The notes: generated from the sequence alone by a model not told the origin. Counted from the stretch's first letter, positions 1-10,913 are shown. The stretch is 64,000 nucleotides of DNA from Petaurus breviceps papuanus (GCA_028583685.1 JAMXIF010000051.1:43404898-43468897); one strand, 5' to 3'. Translations and numbers: made by a program.

Positions 1-2
1 GC

Positions 3-173
<171 letters not shown>

Positions 174-395
174 CATAAGAAAGCACCAGATCCCCTTAAA
201 AAAAAAAAACTCTTTGATTTCCTAGAAATTTCCCATATGACCAGGATGTGAGGTCTATTTGTTATAAACATCTTGGACTCTGTATATCACATTATCTTGT
301 ATCCATTTGGGAAGAATTGCATTCTGCACGAAAGGTCCTTGTTCACAATTTCACAACTGCACGACACTGACAAATAAAATCTTTAATCATAGATG
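174..395 (+). other. MDFIC2: Probable 3' UTR of the MDFI-family gene
   Basis: About 200 nt of repeat-free, AT-rich sequence follows the stop and leads to the first canonical polyadenylation hexamer. The real cleavage site is unknown; a longer 3' UTR using a later signal is possible. Confidence 0.5.
373..378 (+). terminator. Polyadenylation signal AATAAA
   Basis: Canonical hexamer about 200 nt after the TAA stop, on the coding strand. No strong GU-rich element is obvious in the next 40 nt, so use of this site is inferred from position. Confidence 0.45.
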
Positions 396-1790
396 AAACA
401 CAAATCCAAAACAACCAACACAAAATGTTTTCACTGCATTCCTGCCTCCCAGCTGGCATGCTAATCCCCTCTTTCTGTGACTGCATTCACCAGCTTGCAC
501 CATGGATTCAGCCCTATCCCCAAATTCAGGGCGAACTGGGGCACTCTTTTAGGACCGACATCCATACATTAGCTCCTCTTCTTAATAGACTCATACATAA
601 ACATCATGCTTTGTTGGTTACTATTAATAATGGATGATAGAACATCATTTTATAATTAAAAATTTATTTATACAATCCCTTAAAACTCACTTATATTTTC
701 AGTTTAGGTAGAAAAGGGAATTAAATGATTAGGAACCATGTTGCTGTAATTACAGCCGATGTCTCTGAAACATCTCTGGTGGATTTGGAGTCTGATGTGC
801 TTTGGCGGAGAGCTGTAATTCTAGACCATATTAATCTGTGTCTATGATTATGCCATAACAGGTTATGTCTATTTTTAATTTGTTACAGGAAGGTTCTCCT
901 TAGTTCTAATGAGCATTAATGGGAACTGTGTGCATGTTTCAGGAGGAGAATGACCTCGGTTAATCAATTGCTTCTTTTCATGATTTCTGTTCATAGGGTA
1001 AACAGGAGATTGCAAAAGAAACTACAGTTTTCCTAACTTGAATTTCTACAATCACTAAAAAGATCTAAAAATACGACTATCCATTCAGCATGGAGCTCTT
1101 AATGCAGCATGGCATTCAGATACTATAGATGGATTTTTCCCCCTCCTGATAGAATTTGTAATTATCAACATTAAAAAAATTTTGACCACCACAACACACT
1201 TGTATAATAACAAAAGACACACTATGAGATAAAATTATTTCTTAGCTTAAAGCAGGGAAAAGAAAACACACAATCTCCTCTGAAAATCTTTCTTGGTTAT
1301 AGCTATTCTGGAATGTACCTTAATTTCAGGAGATTCCAATCTGTTGTCTTTAGGCAAACAATGCTCATAAATTTGGTCTTGTGATTTTCCACCTGCCTTG
1401 CCATTACTGCCCCTCTACTCACCATGAACCTCCTCCAGACACCAATCTCCAGAGAGCCTACTCACACGCCTCCCTCTCTATGTCCCTCCTCTCTCTCCCC
1501 GTGGAATTTTGGCTCTCTGCCCGGGGGTTGGACTCTTCTGATTAGTGGGTTAGTCAATGCAAATTCACTTTCATTCACTATGTAGTTAGTCCCAGATCAT
1601 GCTGAAACAGTCAAACATCCACTAGATACCAGGGCCTATTTAACATGGGTACATTGACATCTGCCCTGCTGACCCCTTCCAGCCAATCCCTTTCCCAACT
1701 CTTCCACTTCTTGTTCTGAGAATCAAATATCCATTGCTACTGGACAGGGTGCAGCAATCTATGACTCCATTCATAACATGGCTTGCCTAG
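396..1790. other. Repeat-poor downstream flank
   Basis: No transposon relic or exon recognised. It holds several homeodomain-type TAATTA/TAAT cores, a forkhead-type GTAAACA near 998-1004 and a pyrimidine-rich stretch at 1440-1500. Low repeat content beside a gene end makes it a reasonable place for conserved regulatory DNA. Confidence 0.5.
743..756. repeat. Perfect 14-bp palindrome GCTGTAATTACAGC
   Basis: Self-complementary with a central TAATTA, the core bound by many paired-type homeodomain dimers. A half-copy (AGCTGTAATT) recurs near 811-820. Function is inferred only. Confidence 0.6.
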
Positions 1791-1794
1791 ACCA

Positions 1795-1968
1795 AAACTC
1801 CTCTCCCTAGCCAACTACTCATTCACATGTTTATCCCCCTGATTAGAATGTAAGCTTCTTGAAAGCAGGAATTATCTTTTTTTGTTCATATTTGCATACT
1901 CATAATTTAGCACAGTGTCTGGGTTATAGAAGGCACTTAATAAAAGGTTATTGACTGACTTTCAGAGA
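1795..1968 (+). mobile_element. L2 LINE 3' end
   Basis: Shows the L2 terminal modules in order: 'agaatgtaagcttcttgaaa', 'gcacagtgtctgg', 'gcacttaataaa', 'ttattgactgac'. Confidence 0.75.
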
Positions 1969-2105
1969 AAACAATTAATTAATAAACTGTATTTCCCAAC
2001 TGCCAACATTTTTACACACACATCTTGAAACCATTAGTTATTCGTACCATCTTTCGTTTTCTCAAAAAGATTTTGAAAAGCTTATTTTAAAAAAAAACTA
2101 ATATT

Positions 2106-2261
2106 GGGGGTGGCTAGATTGCACAGTGAATAGAGTACCGGCCCTGGAGTCAGAAGGACTTGAGTTCAAATCTGGTCTCAGACACAACACAAAAACTAGC
2201 CATGTGACCTTGGGCAAGTCACTTAACTCCAACTGCCCTGTCCTCCCCCCTCAAAAAAAAT
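2106..2261 (+). mobile_element. Marsupial tRNA-derived SINE with target-site duplication
   Basis: Body 'ggtggctagattgcacag' to 'ttgggcaagtcacttaac' and an A-rich tail. Flanked by AACTAATATT at 2096-2105 and again at 2262-2271, a perfect 10-bp duplication. Its clean ends suggest it is younger than the MIR and L2 relics nearby. Confidence 0.88.
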
Positions 2262-2294
2262 AACTAATATTAACATGAAAAAGCTAAAAACCAG

Positions 2295-2446
2295 GGGCAG
2301 CAAGGTGGTGCAGTGAATAGGGAAGCAACCCTGGAGTCAGAAGGACCTGAGTTCAAATCCAGCCTCAGATACTTAACACAAAAACTAGCTGTGTGTCCTT
2401 GGGCAAGTCACTTAACCCCAAATTGCCCTCCAAAAAAAAAAGGCTA
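2295..2446 (+). mobile_element. Marsupial tRNA-derived SINE, second adjacent copy
   Basis: Same family as the copy 30 bp upstream, including the diagnostic 'cttaacacaaaaactagc' segment. Near-perfect 15-bp duplication at 2280-2294 and 2447-2461 (14 of 15 match). Confidence 0.87.
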
Positions 2447-2574
2447 AAAGCTAAAAGCCAGTTCAGTTATGTCAGATCATCATTGCCTAATTGGAGTCAA
2501 TTTCCCAAATATCTGAGCAGAGCTTTTCTTCCTCATTTCAGTTTGGGTTCAAAACTAGTAAGGACCTCAAACAT

Positions 2575-2700
2575 CCAATTCCTTTATTTTAAAGACAAGG
2601 AAACAGTTCTAGAAAAGTGAAGTGATTTGCCCAAGGCAACACAAAGTCCAGAGCTGATCCTATTTCCTCCTACTCTATATTTAGCTCTCTTTCCCTGGAC
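2575..2700 (-). mobile_element. MIR3/THER2 SINE fragment
   Basis: Antisense core: 'agacaaggaaacagttctag', then 'agtgatttgcccaaggcaac'. Confidence 0.6.
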
Positions 2701-2867
2701 CATGGGTTAAGGCAGTTATCCTCTACCAGTTCCCTAATAGGTCAGTACCAGGGTTCAAGCCAGAACAACCATGACATTTGGAGTCTTGAGCTCACTGTCG
2801 CCACATAGAGACATTTGGATTATTTCCCAATTTATCCATAGAATATATGAAGGATGGACATGATTAT

Positions 2868-3020
2868 AGAATCATTGACTTAGATCTTGAAAGACTTGTC
2901 TAATCTAATGCCTTCATTTGACAGCTGGGGAAGGTGAGGCAAAGAAAGCTTCAAAGATTAATGTGCAGTGAGTTTGGAAAGCATGGTGGGCTGGACCCAG
3001 TGATCCCTCTTCCTTGTTAT
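2868..3020 (-). mobile_element. MIR3/THER2 SINE fragment
   Basis: Antisense L3-type tail ('atagaatcattgacttagat') followed by the degenerate 'agctggggaaggtgaggc' box. Confidence 0.6.
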
Positions 3021-3309
3021 ACCTACCCCCACCACCAAAGGTAATGGCTTAAATAAAATAGTGGGAGATTAAAGAATTGAAAAATATTTGCTTCCCCCCC
3101 CCTTTTTTTGAATTACAGCTAGATTCCTGTGTAAGCTGCAAGATGTCCCTCACTTTCCATACTAAGTTCACCCATTGCACATTTTTAGAAATAACTGTGC
3201 TGCATGGGAACAAGCTAGTTTTACATGATGTGAAAATGTTCTCTTCTTTGTAACCCATAATAACACAGCATCCATTTTACAAACAGAAATGGCTTTTTCA
3301 TTTCAATCA

Positions 3310-3735
3310 TAACATCACAGATCAATAGTAGGAAAGAACTCCAGAACCCATCTAGTACAAACACTTCAATAATCAATAGTCAATAAATATTTATTAAGCA
3401 CCTACTATGTGCCAGGCACTGTGTTAAATACTGGAGACACAAATACAGAAATGAAAGTGTCCCTGCCTTTAAGAAGCTTAAAAATCTAATGGGGAAAGAA
3501 AATAAACAAAATGACTGGGGGAGGGAGTAGGAGACAGAGTATGGGGCACAAGTCAAAGAAATCAAGCCAGAAAATCCAAAAAAGTCAAAAATCAATTTAT
3601 AGATAAGAAAGCTGAGGTTTAGGGATGATAAGTGACTTGTCCAAAGTCACATATGTAATAATCATCAGAGGAGAACTCGAACCCAGGTCCTCTGACTCCA
3701 AAGTCAATATTGTTCTTGTTACTGTTGCTTTTTCT
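3310..3735 (-). mobile_element. MIR3 SINE split by an L2 fragment
   Basis: Antisense MIR3 tail at 3310-3370; the body resumes at ~3590 ('gataagaaagctgaggttta', 'gtgacttgtccaaagtcaca', 'gaacccaggtcctctgactc'). The interruption is the L2 piece described separately. Confidence 0.65.
3372..3590 (-). mobile_element. L2 LINE 3' end inside MIR3
   Basis: Antisense L2 end: 'tattaagcacctactatgtg', 'ccaggcactgtgttaaatac', then 'gtccctgcctttaagaagct'. Age order implies L2 activity after that MIR3 copy landed. Confidence 0.8.
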
Positions 3736-3977
3736 ACTCTATATCATATGGTTCTTCCCACTGTACTAAGAGGTGCTCCTGCTAACCCAAGGTAGGTAGA
3801 AAAATGGAATTAAAAGGCTTAGAAACACATAAAGGGAGGGGAAAAGATGGGGTACTGTGACCAGGAGATGAATTGTCAGAATCTGGGAACAACACTGGAA
3901 TGTTTTCTACAGCAATGGAATATACTGGTTCTGAATGTAAAGAATGTGACAGTCATAAAGGAAGAGCTTCCCAGGGA

Positions 3978-4032
3978 CACACAAACATGTGCACGCACAC
4001 ACGTGCACATGCACACACACACGCACACATCC
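3978..4032 (+). repeat. (CA)n-rich microsatellite
   Basis: Alternating purine-pyrimidine tract with interspersed GCAC and GTGC units; creates spurious open frames on both strands. Confidence 0.85.
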
Positions 4033-4690
4033 CAAAAGTAATTTGAGAACATGCAACCCTTTTAGAGAATCGGGAACTGCGATGTTCCCACAGCAATATA
4101 ACCTCACCGTCCCAATCTTATGGTTTGCTCCACGGGCTTTATAAAAACCACTGCGTCTCTACAAGGCGACAAAATATGGAAAGCACTAGCAAAATGCAGT
4201 TACATTTAACTCGTTATTGAAATTTCCCCACTGCCGAAGATGACAGGCCTACAAAACTAATTATCATCTCTGGACAATCAAAGCTAATTGAATGAAATTC
4301 TCTTCGGTATTTTCCAAGGGACTAAGAAAACACAGACAAGGAAACTGGGCAAATAGAAAACATCATGTGGGGCATATTAGAAATTGTTTTAAAGTAGAAA
4401 TGCATGGATAGAAAATGTTGAAATGGGAGTTTCATAAATAATCCTCCACTGTAAATTGGAACAAAATAAAACAACGTTAATGAGTGAGTGTAACTTGAGG
4501 AACGTCACAGATGCACAGGTCAAATGTCAAATTCTCTCTCTAGGATATATAAAATTTTAAACGCTGGTAAAGCATCAAGGAATATGTTTACTTAGTTTGG
4601 GAAATGTTGTCAAACTGTTCATTTAATTGGCTTATTCAGTTTATTTAGGGAACTCGGTGAATTAAGGAGTCTCCATTCTCAGAAGCAGGA
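4033..4690. other. Repeat-free block, candidate conserved noncoding DNA
   Basis: No mobile element seen. Around 4250-4310 lies a cluster of homeobox-like cores (CTAATTATC, AGCTAATTGAATG) with ACAATCAAAG, close to a TCF/SOX-type motif. Confidence 0.4.
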
Positions 4691-4865
4691 GCTCAAAAAT
4701 CAAATACAGTTATGAGTTGCATATCTGTGGGTAACTGCTTTCACTTCTCTGAACCTTAATTTCCACATCTGCAAAATGGAAATATTAATTCCCTAGTACT
4801 TACCTGGAATCATTTATGTGAGAATGAAATGAGATAATTTCTATAAAAAGTGTCAGCAAATAAAC
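4690..4865 (+). mobile_element. MIR SINE
   Basis: 'aaccttaatttccacatctg' followed by 'gaatgaaatgagataatttc', the standard MIR centre and L2-like tail. Confidence 0.65.
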
Positions 4866-5039
4866 ATTATGTTCTGCAGATGAACAATATGTATAGTCAT
4901 TTGTATTATAAGGTCAGATAGAATCCTTGTATGAGCACATGAAATCACTGACTTTTGTTTTGAAAAAAGCAACATCAACTAGGGTAGCAGATCTACCTTC
5001 AGAAGAATGGGAATTCATGGAGGTGAATTTCATTTTTGT

Positions 5040-5105
5040 TTTTATAAGCCTCAAAGCCTAGCATAATTTCTGGCCCATATACAGTAAATATCAAAGGTTT
5101 GTTAA
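5040..5105 (+). mobile_element. L2 LINE terminal fragment
   Basis: Degraded 'agcataatttctggcccata' and 'ggtttgttaaataaatc'. Confidence 0.5.
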
Positions 5106-5125
5106 ATAAATCATATATTTGTTAG

Positions 5126-5270
5126 GTACATATATATATACATACAAACACACATGTATATCTACATACAAATAATGTGTCTGTATTTATATTTGTGTGT
5201 ATATAAATATATACATGCAGAGGTATATGTATATATCTGCATGTATTTGTGTATGTGTGTGCGTGTGTAG
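5126..5270 (+). repeat. TA/TG/CA compound microsatellite with a small palindrome
   Basis: Mixed TATA, ACAC and TGTG units. Contains an 11-bp inverted repeat, ATACATGCAGA at 5211-5221 and its complement at 5236-5246, around a 14-nt AT-rich loop. Confidence 0.8.
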
Positions 5271-5611
5271 CCAAGCTACAACACACGGTGTCTCTTAAAG
5301 CCCAAATGTGGTTTCCCCCTGAATCATCCCCTCTCTTATTTGTCTGTCTATAGTTTCTGTTAGCAATCTCTGAAAACTTTCCTTTTTCATCAATGAGACA
5401 CCCTCAAGCATATACCATTATCATGAAAATGTTTTTAGAGTACACACAGGGGTCAATAGTTGCTACTATCTTCGATCACTTTTATTTCTGCTAATAATAA
5501 TATTTTCCATTTTCCTGGAATCTTCCCCTCTTTGTTACATTGGAAATTGATCCTAGAGTGCTTTTAAATGTTTTTTTTTCTAGCATGCATTTCTTTTCTC
5601 TGTATTTGGTC
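5271..5611. other. Unassigned sequence
   Basis: Pyrimidine-rich patches and chance open frames; no repeat family or exon recognised. Confidence 0.4.
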
Positions 5612-5666
5612 AGTCAATTAGCATTTATTAATTGCCTGCTATGTGCCAGGCATTGTGGCAAGCTTC
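5612..5666 (-). mobile_element. L2 LINE terminal fragment
   Basis: 'attagcatttattaattgcc' with 'tatgtgccaggcattgtgg'. Confidence 0.65.
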
Positions 5667-5854
5667 AGCTGGATGGCACAGTCGATTTCCTTGGTTTCTT
5701 CTTCTTGAGTACCATCACCATTTCCTTATACCACAATAAGATACTGAGATATCACATTCCAAAGTTGATGGTTCCATTGTCATCAATGAGGAGAATAGAT
5801 TACTATAGACACATTGGAAAATCTGTTTCATTTCATTTCTAGTTGTGGTCCCAT

Positions 5855-6080
5855 TTTAGTCAATAGTCAATAGACATGAATCATCTACTATACTTAAATA
5901 GGAAAAAAAAAACATTTAAGCACAGGGGATACTAATACCAAAAAGAAAGTCTCTTCCCTCTGGAAGTTTAAAATGGGGTGAGGAGGGAAGGGAGCAGGAA
6001 TAAGTGGAAGATCAGTGGTACTCAAAGGATACAGGCTACTGAAGAAGTGGGCCAAGGATGATTGGATCTTGCTGGATGAT
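5855..6080 (-). mobile_element. Degraded L2 LINE 3' end
   Basis: 'gtcaatagtcaatagacatg', 'gcacaggggatactaatacc', and 'agtctcttccctctggaagt' follow the antisense L2 order, with AT expansion in between. Confidence 0.6.
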
Positions 6081-6473
6081 GAGATTTGTCACTGATCAGC
6101 TATATAAGGGTTATTGTAATAAGGTCATTTAAAACAAATTTTAGGAGATACCATGATCTTTGTATTCAGAAAGACCTTGAAGAAAAATCTAACCACAGTA
6201 AGAATGAGATGTGATAGTAATATATCTGTATTTATATCTAGTTCTCTATCTCTATATCTATCACTTTACCAAAGAGAAAAATCACATTTAAACCCAAATT
6301 GCCAGCTTGCTGTGTTCTTTTCATTTGGAACCAATAATCATAACAGTATATGAAAGAAGATGTGCCTAAGAGGGATGGCAAAAAGTTCCTTCCATGTACA
6401 ATAAAAATTAAGGAAGCCGAGTTAAACTTGGGTCATCTACTTTCAAAGCAACAAGAGAGTAAGACTGATTAAA

Positions 6474-6475
<2 letters not shown>
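6081..6475. other. Unassigned AT-rich sequence
   Basis: Nothing recognised apart from a short TATCTA-type simple repeat at 6222-6262. Confidence 0.4.

Positions 6476-6515
<40 letters not shown>
6476..6515 (+). repeat. (TG)n microsatellite
   Basis: About 19 uninterrupted TG dinucleotides. Confidence 0.95.
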
Positions 6516-6516
<1 letters not shown>

Positions 6517-7030
6517 ACGGATAGATAATGGACACTTTAAAACTAGTTAGCTTAGGTAGTAGTTAAAATTCTGAATATCTTCAAAATGCTTTTAAGATCT
6601 GCACACAATAGTAAATTGTAAATGCAGGGTCATCACATAATAACTTCATTGGTATTCCAGGATCCTGGTCTCATGCATCTGAGGTTGAGGAGGAACTCAC
6701 CTTGGAGTGGTTCATTTTGGCAAGGACCCTTGGATCTCTGTACCTGTTCTCCACACCACACAGGCCAGCCTCCTCATCAGCATTCTACAGGAGCATTATA
6801 GGACCATAAATTGTTTTTATCAGTCAACAATGATCCGGTCAACTGAATGTATTCTGATGCTTAAACCTTTTAGTTTGAGAGCTATCTGACATCCAAGGTC
6901 AATACAAACCCTTCCCCAGTCTATTATTCCTGAAGTATACTTAGGGCAAACTTATAAAGTCACAACTTGTATAGATAGATAAGAAGCTTTCTTTCAACTC
7001 AATGTTTCTCAGCAACCCCTTTGGTTCTTC
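6516..7030. other. Unassigned sequence
   Basis: No repeat or gene signal; an open frame of 60 codons at 6707-6889 has no recognisable features. Confidence 0.4.
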
Positions 7031-7031
7031 T

Positions 7032-7200
7032 GGATTCAGAAGATCTGGGTTAGCATTCTGTTTCTAATCCTATCTCATAATCTTGGGCAAATTACTTAAC
7101 CTCCTGGGCCTCAGTTTCCTCATCTGTAAATTGACATGGTTAGACTGGATTGCCTCTGATACTGCTTTCAGTTCTATAGCAATGATACCATGAATCCATA
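7032..7200 (+). mobile_element. MIR3/THER2 SINE
   Basis: 'cttgggcaaattacttaacc', 'gcctcagtttcctcatctgt', then an L3-type tail ('tagactggattgcctctgat'). Confidence 0.75.
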
Positions 7201-7204
7201 ACTC

Positions 7205-7500
7205 AAAAGTCAGTGGAATAATAGAGCGCTAGACTCAGGCAGAACAGGGTTACAATTTCATCTCTAACATATCCGACCTATGTGTAACTATGGCCAAATT
7301 CTTTCACTATTCTGAGTCTCAGTTTCCTTATTTGTAAAATGGGGATAATGATGCCTATAGGCCCTGTCTCATAGCGTGGATTTAATGCTCAAATGAGACA
7401 AGGTATGTAAAATGATACAGAGGTGACCGTCATCACGCCTATTTAACAACTTCTCATTAAATGTTTAAAATAAGTTGTTATTACATTGAGCCATATTGTT
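7205..7500 (+). mobile_element. MIR/THER1 SINE, nearly full length
   Basis: 'ggaataatagagcgctagac' head, 'ctcagtttccttatttgtaa' core, 'gctcaaatgagacaaggtat' tail. Confidence 0.75.
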
Positions 7501-7619
7501 AAAGTGCTTAAACTGTTCACCATTTATAATCTCATCCATTGCATTTATTTAGTATGGCAGCAGAAAGCAGTCAAGACCAATTTAGGTAAGACTTGGTAGG
7601 GGCAAGAGGAAGGCAGAAC

Positions 7620-7866
7620 AAGCATTTATTATGCACCTACTATGTTCCTGGCACTGTGCTGAGCACTGTATAAAAGCATCTTATCTCACAACAACTCTGA
7701 GAGGTGGGTGCTGTCATTATCCCCATTGTACCGATGAGGAAAAAGAGACAGACTGAGATTAAGTGACTTGCCCAGGTTTACATGGTGGATAAGTGTCTGA
7801 GACAGGATTTGAACTCAGGTCTTCCTGACTGCAGAACTAGTGTTCTATTCGCTGCACTGCCTAGAA
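7620..7866 (-). mobile_element. MIR/THER1 SINE, nearly full length
   Basis: Antisense: 'gcacctactatgttcctggc', 'tatccccattgtaccgatga', 'aagtgacttgcccaggttta', 'tgaactcaggtcttcctgac', closing with 'ctattcgctgcactgcct'. Confidence 0.8.
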
Positions 7867-7879
7867 ACCCTAAGTTCAT

Positions 7880-8050
7880 GGAACATTGGTATTGGGAAGA
7901 ATTTTAGAGAGTATTTGGGTCACCTTATTTAACAGATAAAATACTGAAAGCCAGAGAAGATCAATGGTTTGCTCATGGACATAGAAGAGGATGAACATGG
8001 ATTTAATCCCAGATCTCCTGGAGGTTAGTCACTTACACTTGCTAGCACAC
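7880..8050 (-). mobile_element. MIR3 SINE fragment
   Basis: Degenerate antisense body: 'aacagataaaatactgaaag', 'tcaatggtttgctcatggac', 'tttaatcccagatctcctgg'. Confidence 0.5.
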
Positions 8051-8184
8051 CATGCTAGACTCTAACATGGTGCAGAGCCAATCCCATTGGTATTGCTATA
8101 AGTGCTAAGTAAGGTTGGGATCCCACGAACTGCTACATACCATAGATGCATCATTTAGTCTTTGGAACTGTCCCTGGAACCATT

Positions 8185-8440
8185 GGCACTACAGAAAGTC
8201 CTCCAGACATGGAAGATCACCGAATGCAGCATCAGGAAGACTCCAGTTCAAATCCCACCTCAGATATTTACCAGCCTCATACAGCTGGGAAAACCATTTA
8301 ACCTCTTTCTGCCTCAGTTTCTTCCTCTATAAAATAGAGGTGATAGCACCTACCTCACAAGATTGTTGTGAAGATAAAATGCAATAATATATGTAAAGTG
8401 CCTTGCAAAACCCAGCATCCTCCATATATGAAAGCTTTTA
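8185..8440 (+). mobile_element. MIR/THER1 SINE, nearly full length
   Basis: 'ccagttcaaatcccacctca', 'tgcctcagtttcttcctcta', 'agattgttgtgaagataaaa', 'aagtgccttgcaaaac'. Confidence 0.75.
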
Positions 8441-8461
8441 CATTTCCCAGGTTACCTGCAA

Positions 8462-8812
8462 TGTTGCCTGTCACTTAATAAGCCCTTGTCAAGCTCTATG
8501 CACTAAGTAAGCCCTAGGAATACAAATAAAGGTAAAAGGGGCAGCTAGATGGTACAGTGAATAGAGAACTGGCCCTGGAGTCAGGAGGACCTCAGTTCAA
8601 ATCCAGCCTCAGACACTTAACACTTACTAGGCGTGTGACCTTGGGAAAGTCAACCCCAATTTTCCTTCATTTTCCCTCTCAAAAAGCAAAAAAAAAAACA
8701 AAACAAAGAAATATAAAAGACAATCCCTGCCTTCAAGAAGTTTATGATCCAATAGGGAAACAACATGAAAACTGCCATGTAGAGACAAGCTATATACAGT
8801 ATAAATGATCAT
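8462..8812 (-). mobile_element. L2 LINE 3' end interrupted by a SINE
   Basis: 'aagctctatgcactaagtaa' and 'gccctaggaatacaaataaa' to the left of the SINE; 'caatccctgccttcaagaag' and 'gacaagctatatacagtata' to the right. Confidence 0.75.
8539..8702 (+). mobile_element. Marsupial tRNA-derived SINE inserted in L2
   Basis: Body 'gggcagctagatggtacag' to 'tgaccttgggaaagtca' with an A-rich tail. Diverged 17-bp duplication at 8522-8538 and 8703-8719 (14 of 17). The 3' part ('ccaattttccttcattttcc') departs from its sister copies. Confidence 0.82.
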
Positions 8813-8814
8813 TG

Positions 8815-9300
8815 TTTCATAGCACTAAAAATACATTTCTAGCTCTTAAGTTCGAGCATTGTTTTCAAAGACTTTCTAACTTTAGAAATATTATAGCCTA
8901 ATTCTAATACTACTATAGCATAATAAGAAGGGTGTACTAAGCACCTAGTAATGCCTAACTGCTAAGGAAAGATGGATTAGCTTGTATTTTTTGTACATTT
9001 TTTTCTTGCTCCAGAACTGTGATTTCCTCAATGTAAAGGTATTCCCTGGTATAGAATTTCACTTCACCAGATGCATAATTATTGCAAGCAACAAGACACC
9101 CCTATGAGCAGGCGTCCTAGAAAAGGTGGCCTGAAATAGGTCCAATTGAAAATCACTTGAGGTCAAAGAGATGGGGAAACTTCAGGATATTGGTGATGCA
9201 TGTTCACTTACGTTTCTCTATCTAAATCCTCCCTGGTAGCTTGGGGCAAAGTGGTGGATTGGAAATAGCTGGTGTTTTCAAAAAAGAAATATTTTAGATA
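8815..9300. other. Unassigned AT-rich sequence
   Basis: No repeat family, exon or regulatory cluster stands out. Confidence 0.4.
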
Positions 9301-9309
9301 GAGAACATT

Positions 9310-9505
9310 AAAGTCCCATACTAAAAGAGGAGAGTTCAGATCAATTGCAATGAACAACCAAACAATGTCAGTTCCAGAAGACTGATGGTGAAGCAGCCTT
9401 CCTCTTGTTGGAAAAGATGGTGAATGATGGTTGATGAAAGTAGCATTCATAGTTGGTCTTTGTCACCGTGTTGGATAGTTCTGCTTAATTTTATGGTTGA
9501 TAGAA
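9310..9505 (+). mobile_element. Marsupial L1-like 3' end fragment
   Basis: 'gatcaattgcaatgaacaac' and 'agttccagaagactgatggt' recur, diverged, at 9618-9660, so this belongs to the same retroelement end as the next copy. Confidence 0.45.
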
Positions 9506-9507
9506 AG

Positions 9508-10017
9508 CAGGAATCCTGTGTGCCATGGACCCCTTCACTAGTCTGGTGATGCCTACAGGTTCCTTCTCAGAATGGATCTTTCACAACTTTTAAAGACTGT
9601 AGAACTGCATGAGTGCAATGAAAAATCATTATTCCAGAAGCCTGAAAATGAAACATGTCACTTGCCTCCTGGCAAAGAAGTGTTGAACTTAAAAGTCAGC
9701 GAGACATAAATTTTGGGGCATGGCCAATGTAGGAATATGTTTTGCTGGACTACTCATATTTGTGATAAGGGTTTTCTTTTCTTTTTTTCTTTTTTAACTT
9801 GTTCAGTTGGGAAGAAGAGGAAGAGGATATAGGAGAGACAGATTACAAATGCATATGAAATAGATAAGTTTATTTAATAAAAAAGAATCATATTTTTAAA
9901 TTCATAGGATTACAAAGAAATGCAGAATAGGTTACTGAAGATAAAGACACAATTTTTCCCTCATTCAAGATAATAGATTCCCTGAAATCTCTTAGGGGCT
10001 CAGGTTAAGAACTCCTG
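9508..10017 (+). mobile_element. hAT-like nonautonomous DNA transposon, split by a retroelement fragment
   Basis: Left arm 'gtgccatggaccccttcact' and 'agtctggtgatgcctacagg'; right arm 'tcataggattacaaagaaat', 'ttccctgaaatctcttaggg', ending 'gttaagaactcctg'. A copy in opposite orientation at 44,596-44,867 shares these arms. The right end and the left CAGGA fit a degraded terminal inverted repeat. The family name is not certain. Confidence 0.65.
9610..9845 (+). mobile_element. Marsupial L1-like 3' end inside the hAT-like element
   Basis: 'attattccagaagcctgaaa', 'ggggcatggccaatgtagga', 'atatgttttgctggactact', then a T-rich tract and 'gttgggaagaagagg'. Lies between the two hAT-like arms. Confidence 0.5.
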
Positions 10018-10557
10018 TTATAGGAAAAATAAAACAGCACTATGAAGATTTATTGACAAGGGATTGTATTTTTTAAAATGCATCAATATAAACATTTTTT
10101 AGCAATTTTTGCCCAGGGCCAGCTCTGTCAAAGTGTCTATCTTGCTATTGAGTAGCATTTTAGATACTGGGAGAATCTGGCCTATTTGCAATTGAATCCC
10201 AATTCAGAAACAGAGTATTGATTTCTAAGCCAATTCTCTATAACACAAAAATTTATTATTCATTCAACAAATTTGTACTAAGCATTTGTACATACATGGG
10301 ACTGGATTATGTACCTTGGGCTATTCAGAGGTAAATGACCAGTCCTTATCCTGAAGGATAATCTAGTCCTGGGGGTAACATGCCAATATCTAACTACACT
10401 ATGAAGAAGCATCTGATAAATGTCATCAGAGTAAAATAAACAAGAAACACTCCAAGTGTAGATGAAAGAGAGGACATTTCTTCCCAAGAAAATCAGGAAG
10501 AGCTTTATAGAGAAGGAGATATTTGAGTTAAGCCTTGAGAGATGAGTAATAATGGTA

Positions 10558-10790
10558 ATTATGATAATATGTAATAGCTAGCACTTCTATATTGCTTTAG
10601 GCTTCCAAATATGCTTTACAAATATATCTTATTTTATCCTGGGAAGGAAAGGTGACTGTTATCCCCATTTCACAGATAAGAAAATTGAGGCAAAGGTTAA
10701 GTGACTCATGTATGGTTATCTGAGGCCAGGTTTGAACTCAGGCCTTCCTGGCTCCAAGTCCACTCCTATGTCTATCTCCTATGCTACTTT
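10558..10790 (-). mobile_element. MIR SINE inside L2
   Basis: 'gtaatagctagcacttctat', 'atccccatttcacagataag', 'tgaactcaggccttcctggc'. Confidence 0.75.
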
Positions 10791-10913
10791 AACAGATGGG
10801 GAGGGTGGTAGGGAATGAGGAGGGCATTCCAGATGGAAGGAATAACATGAGAAAAATTGCAGAGGGGAAAAGCTCAGATTGGGCATGTGAAGCAATAAAT
10901 AGTATGGCTAGAG

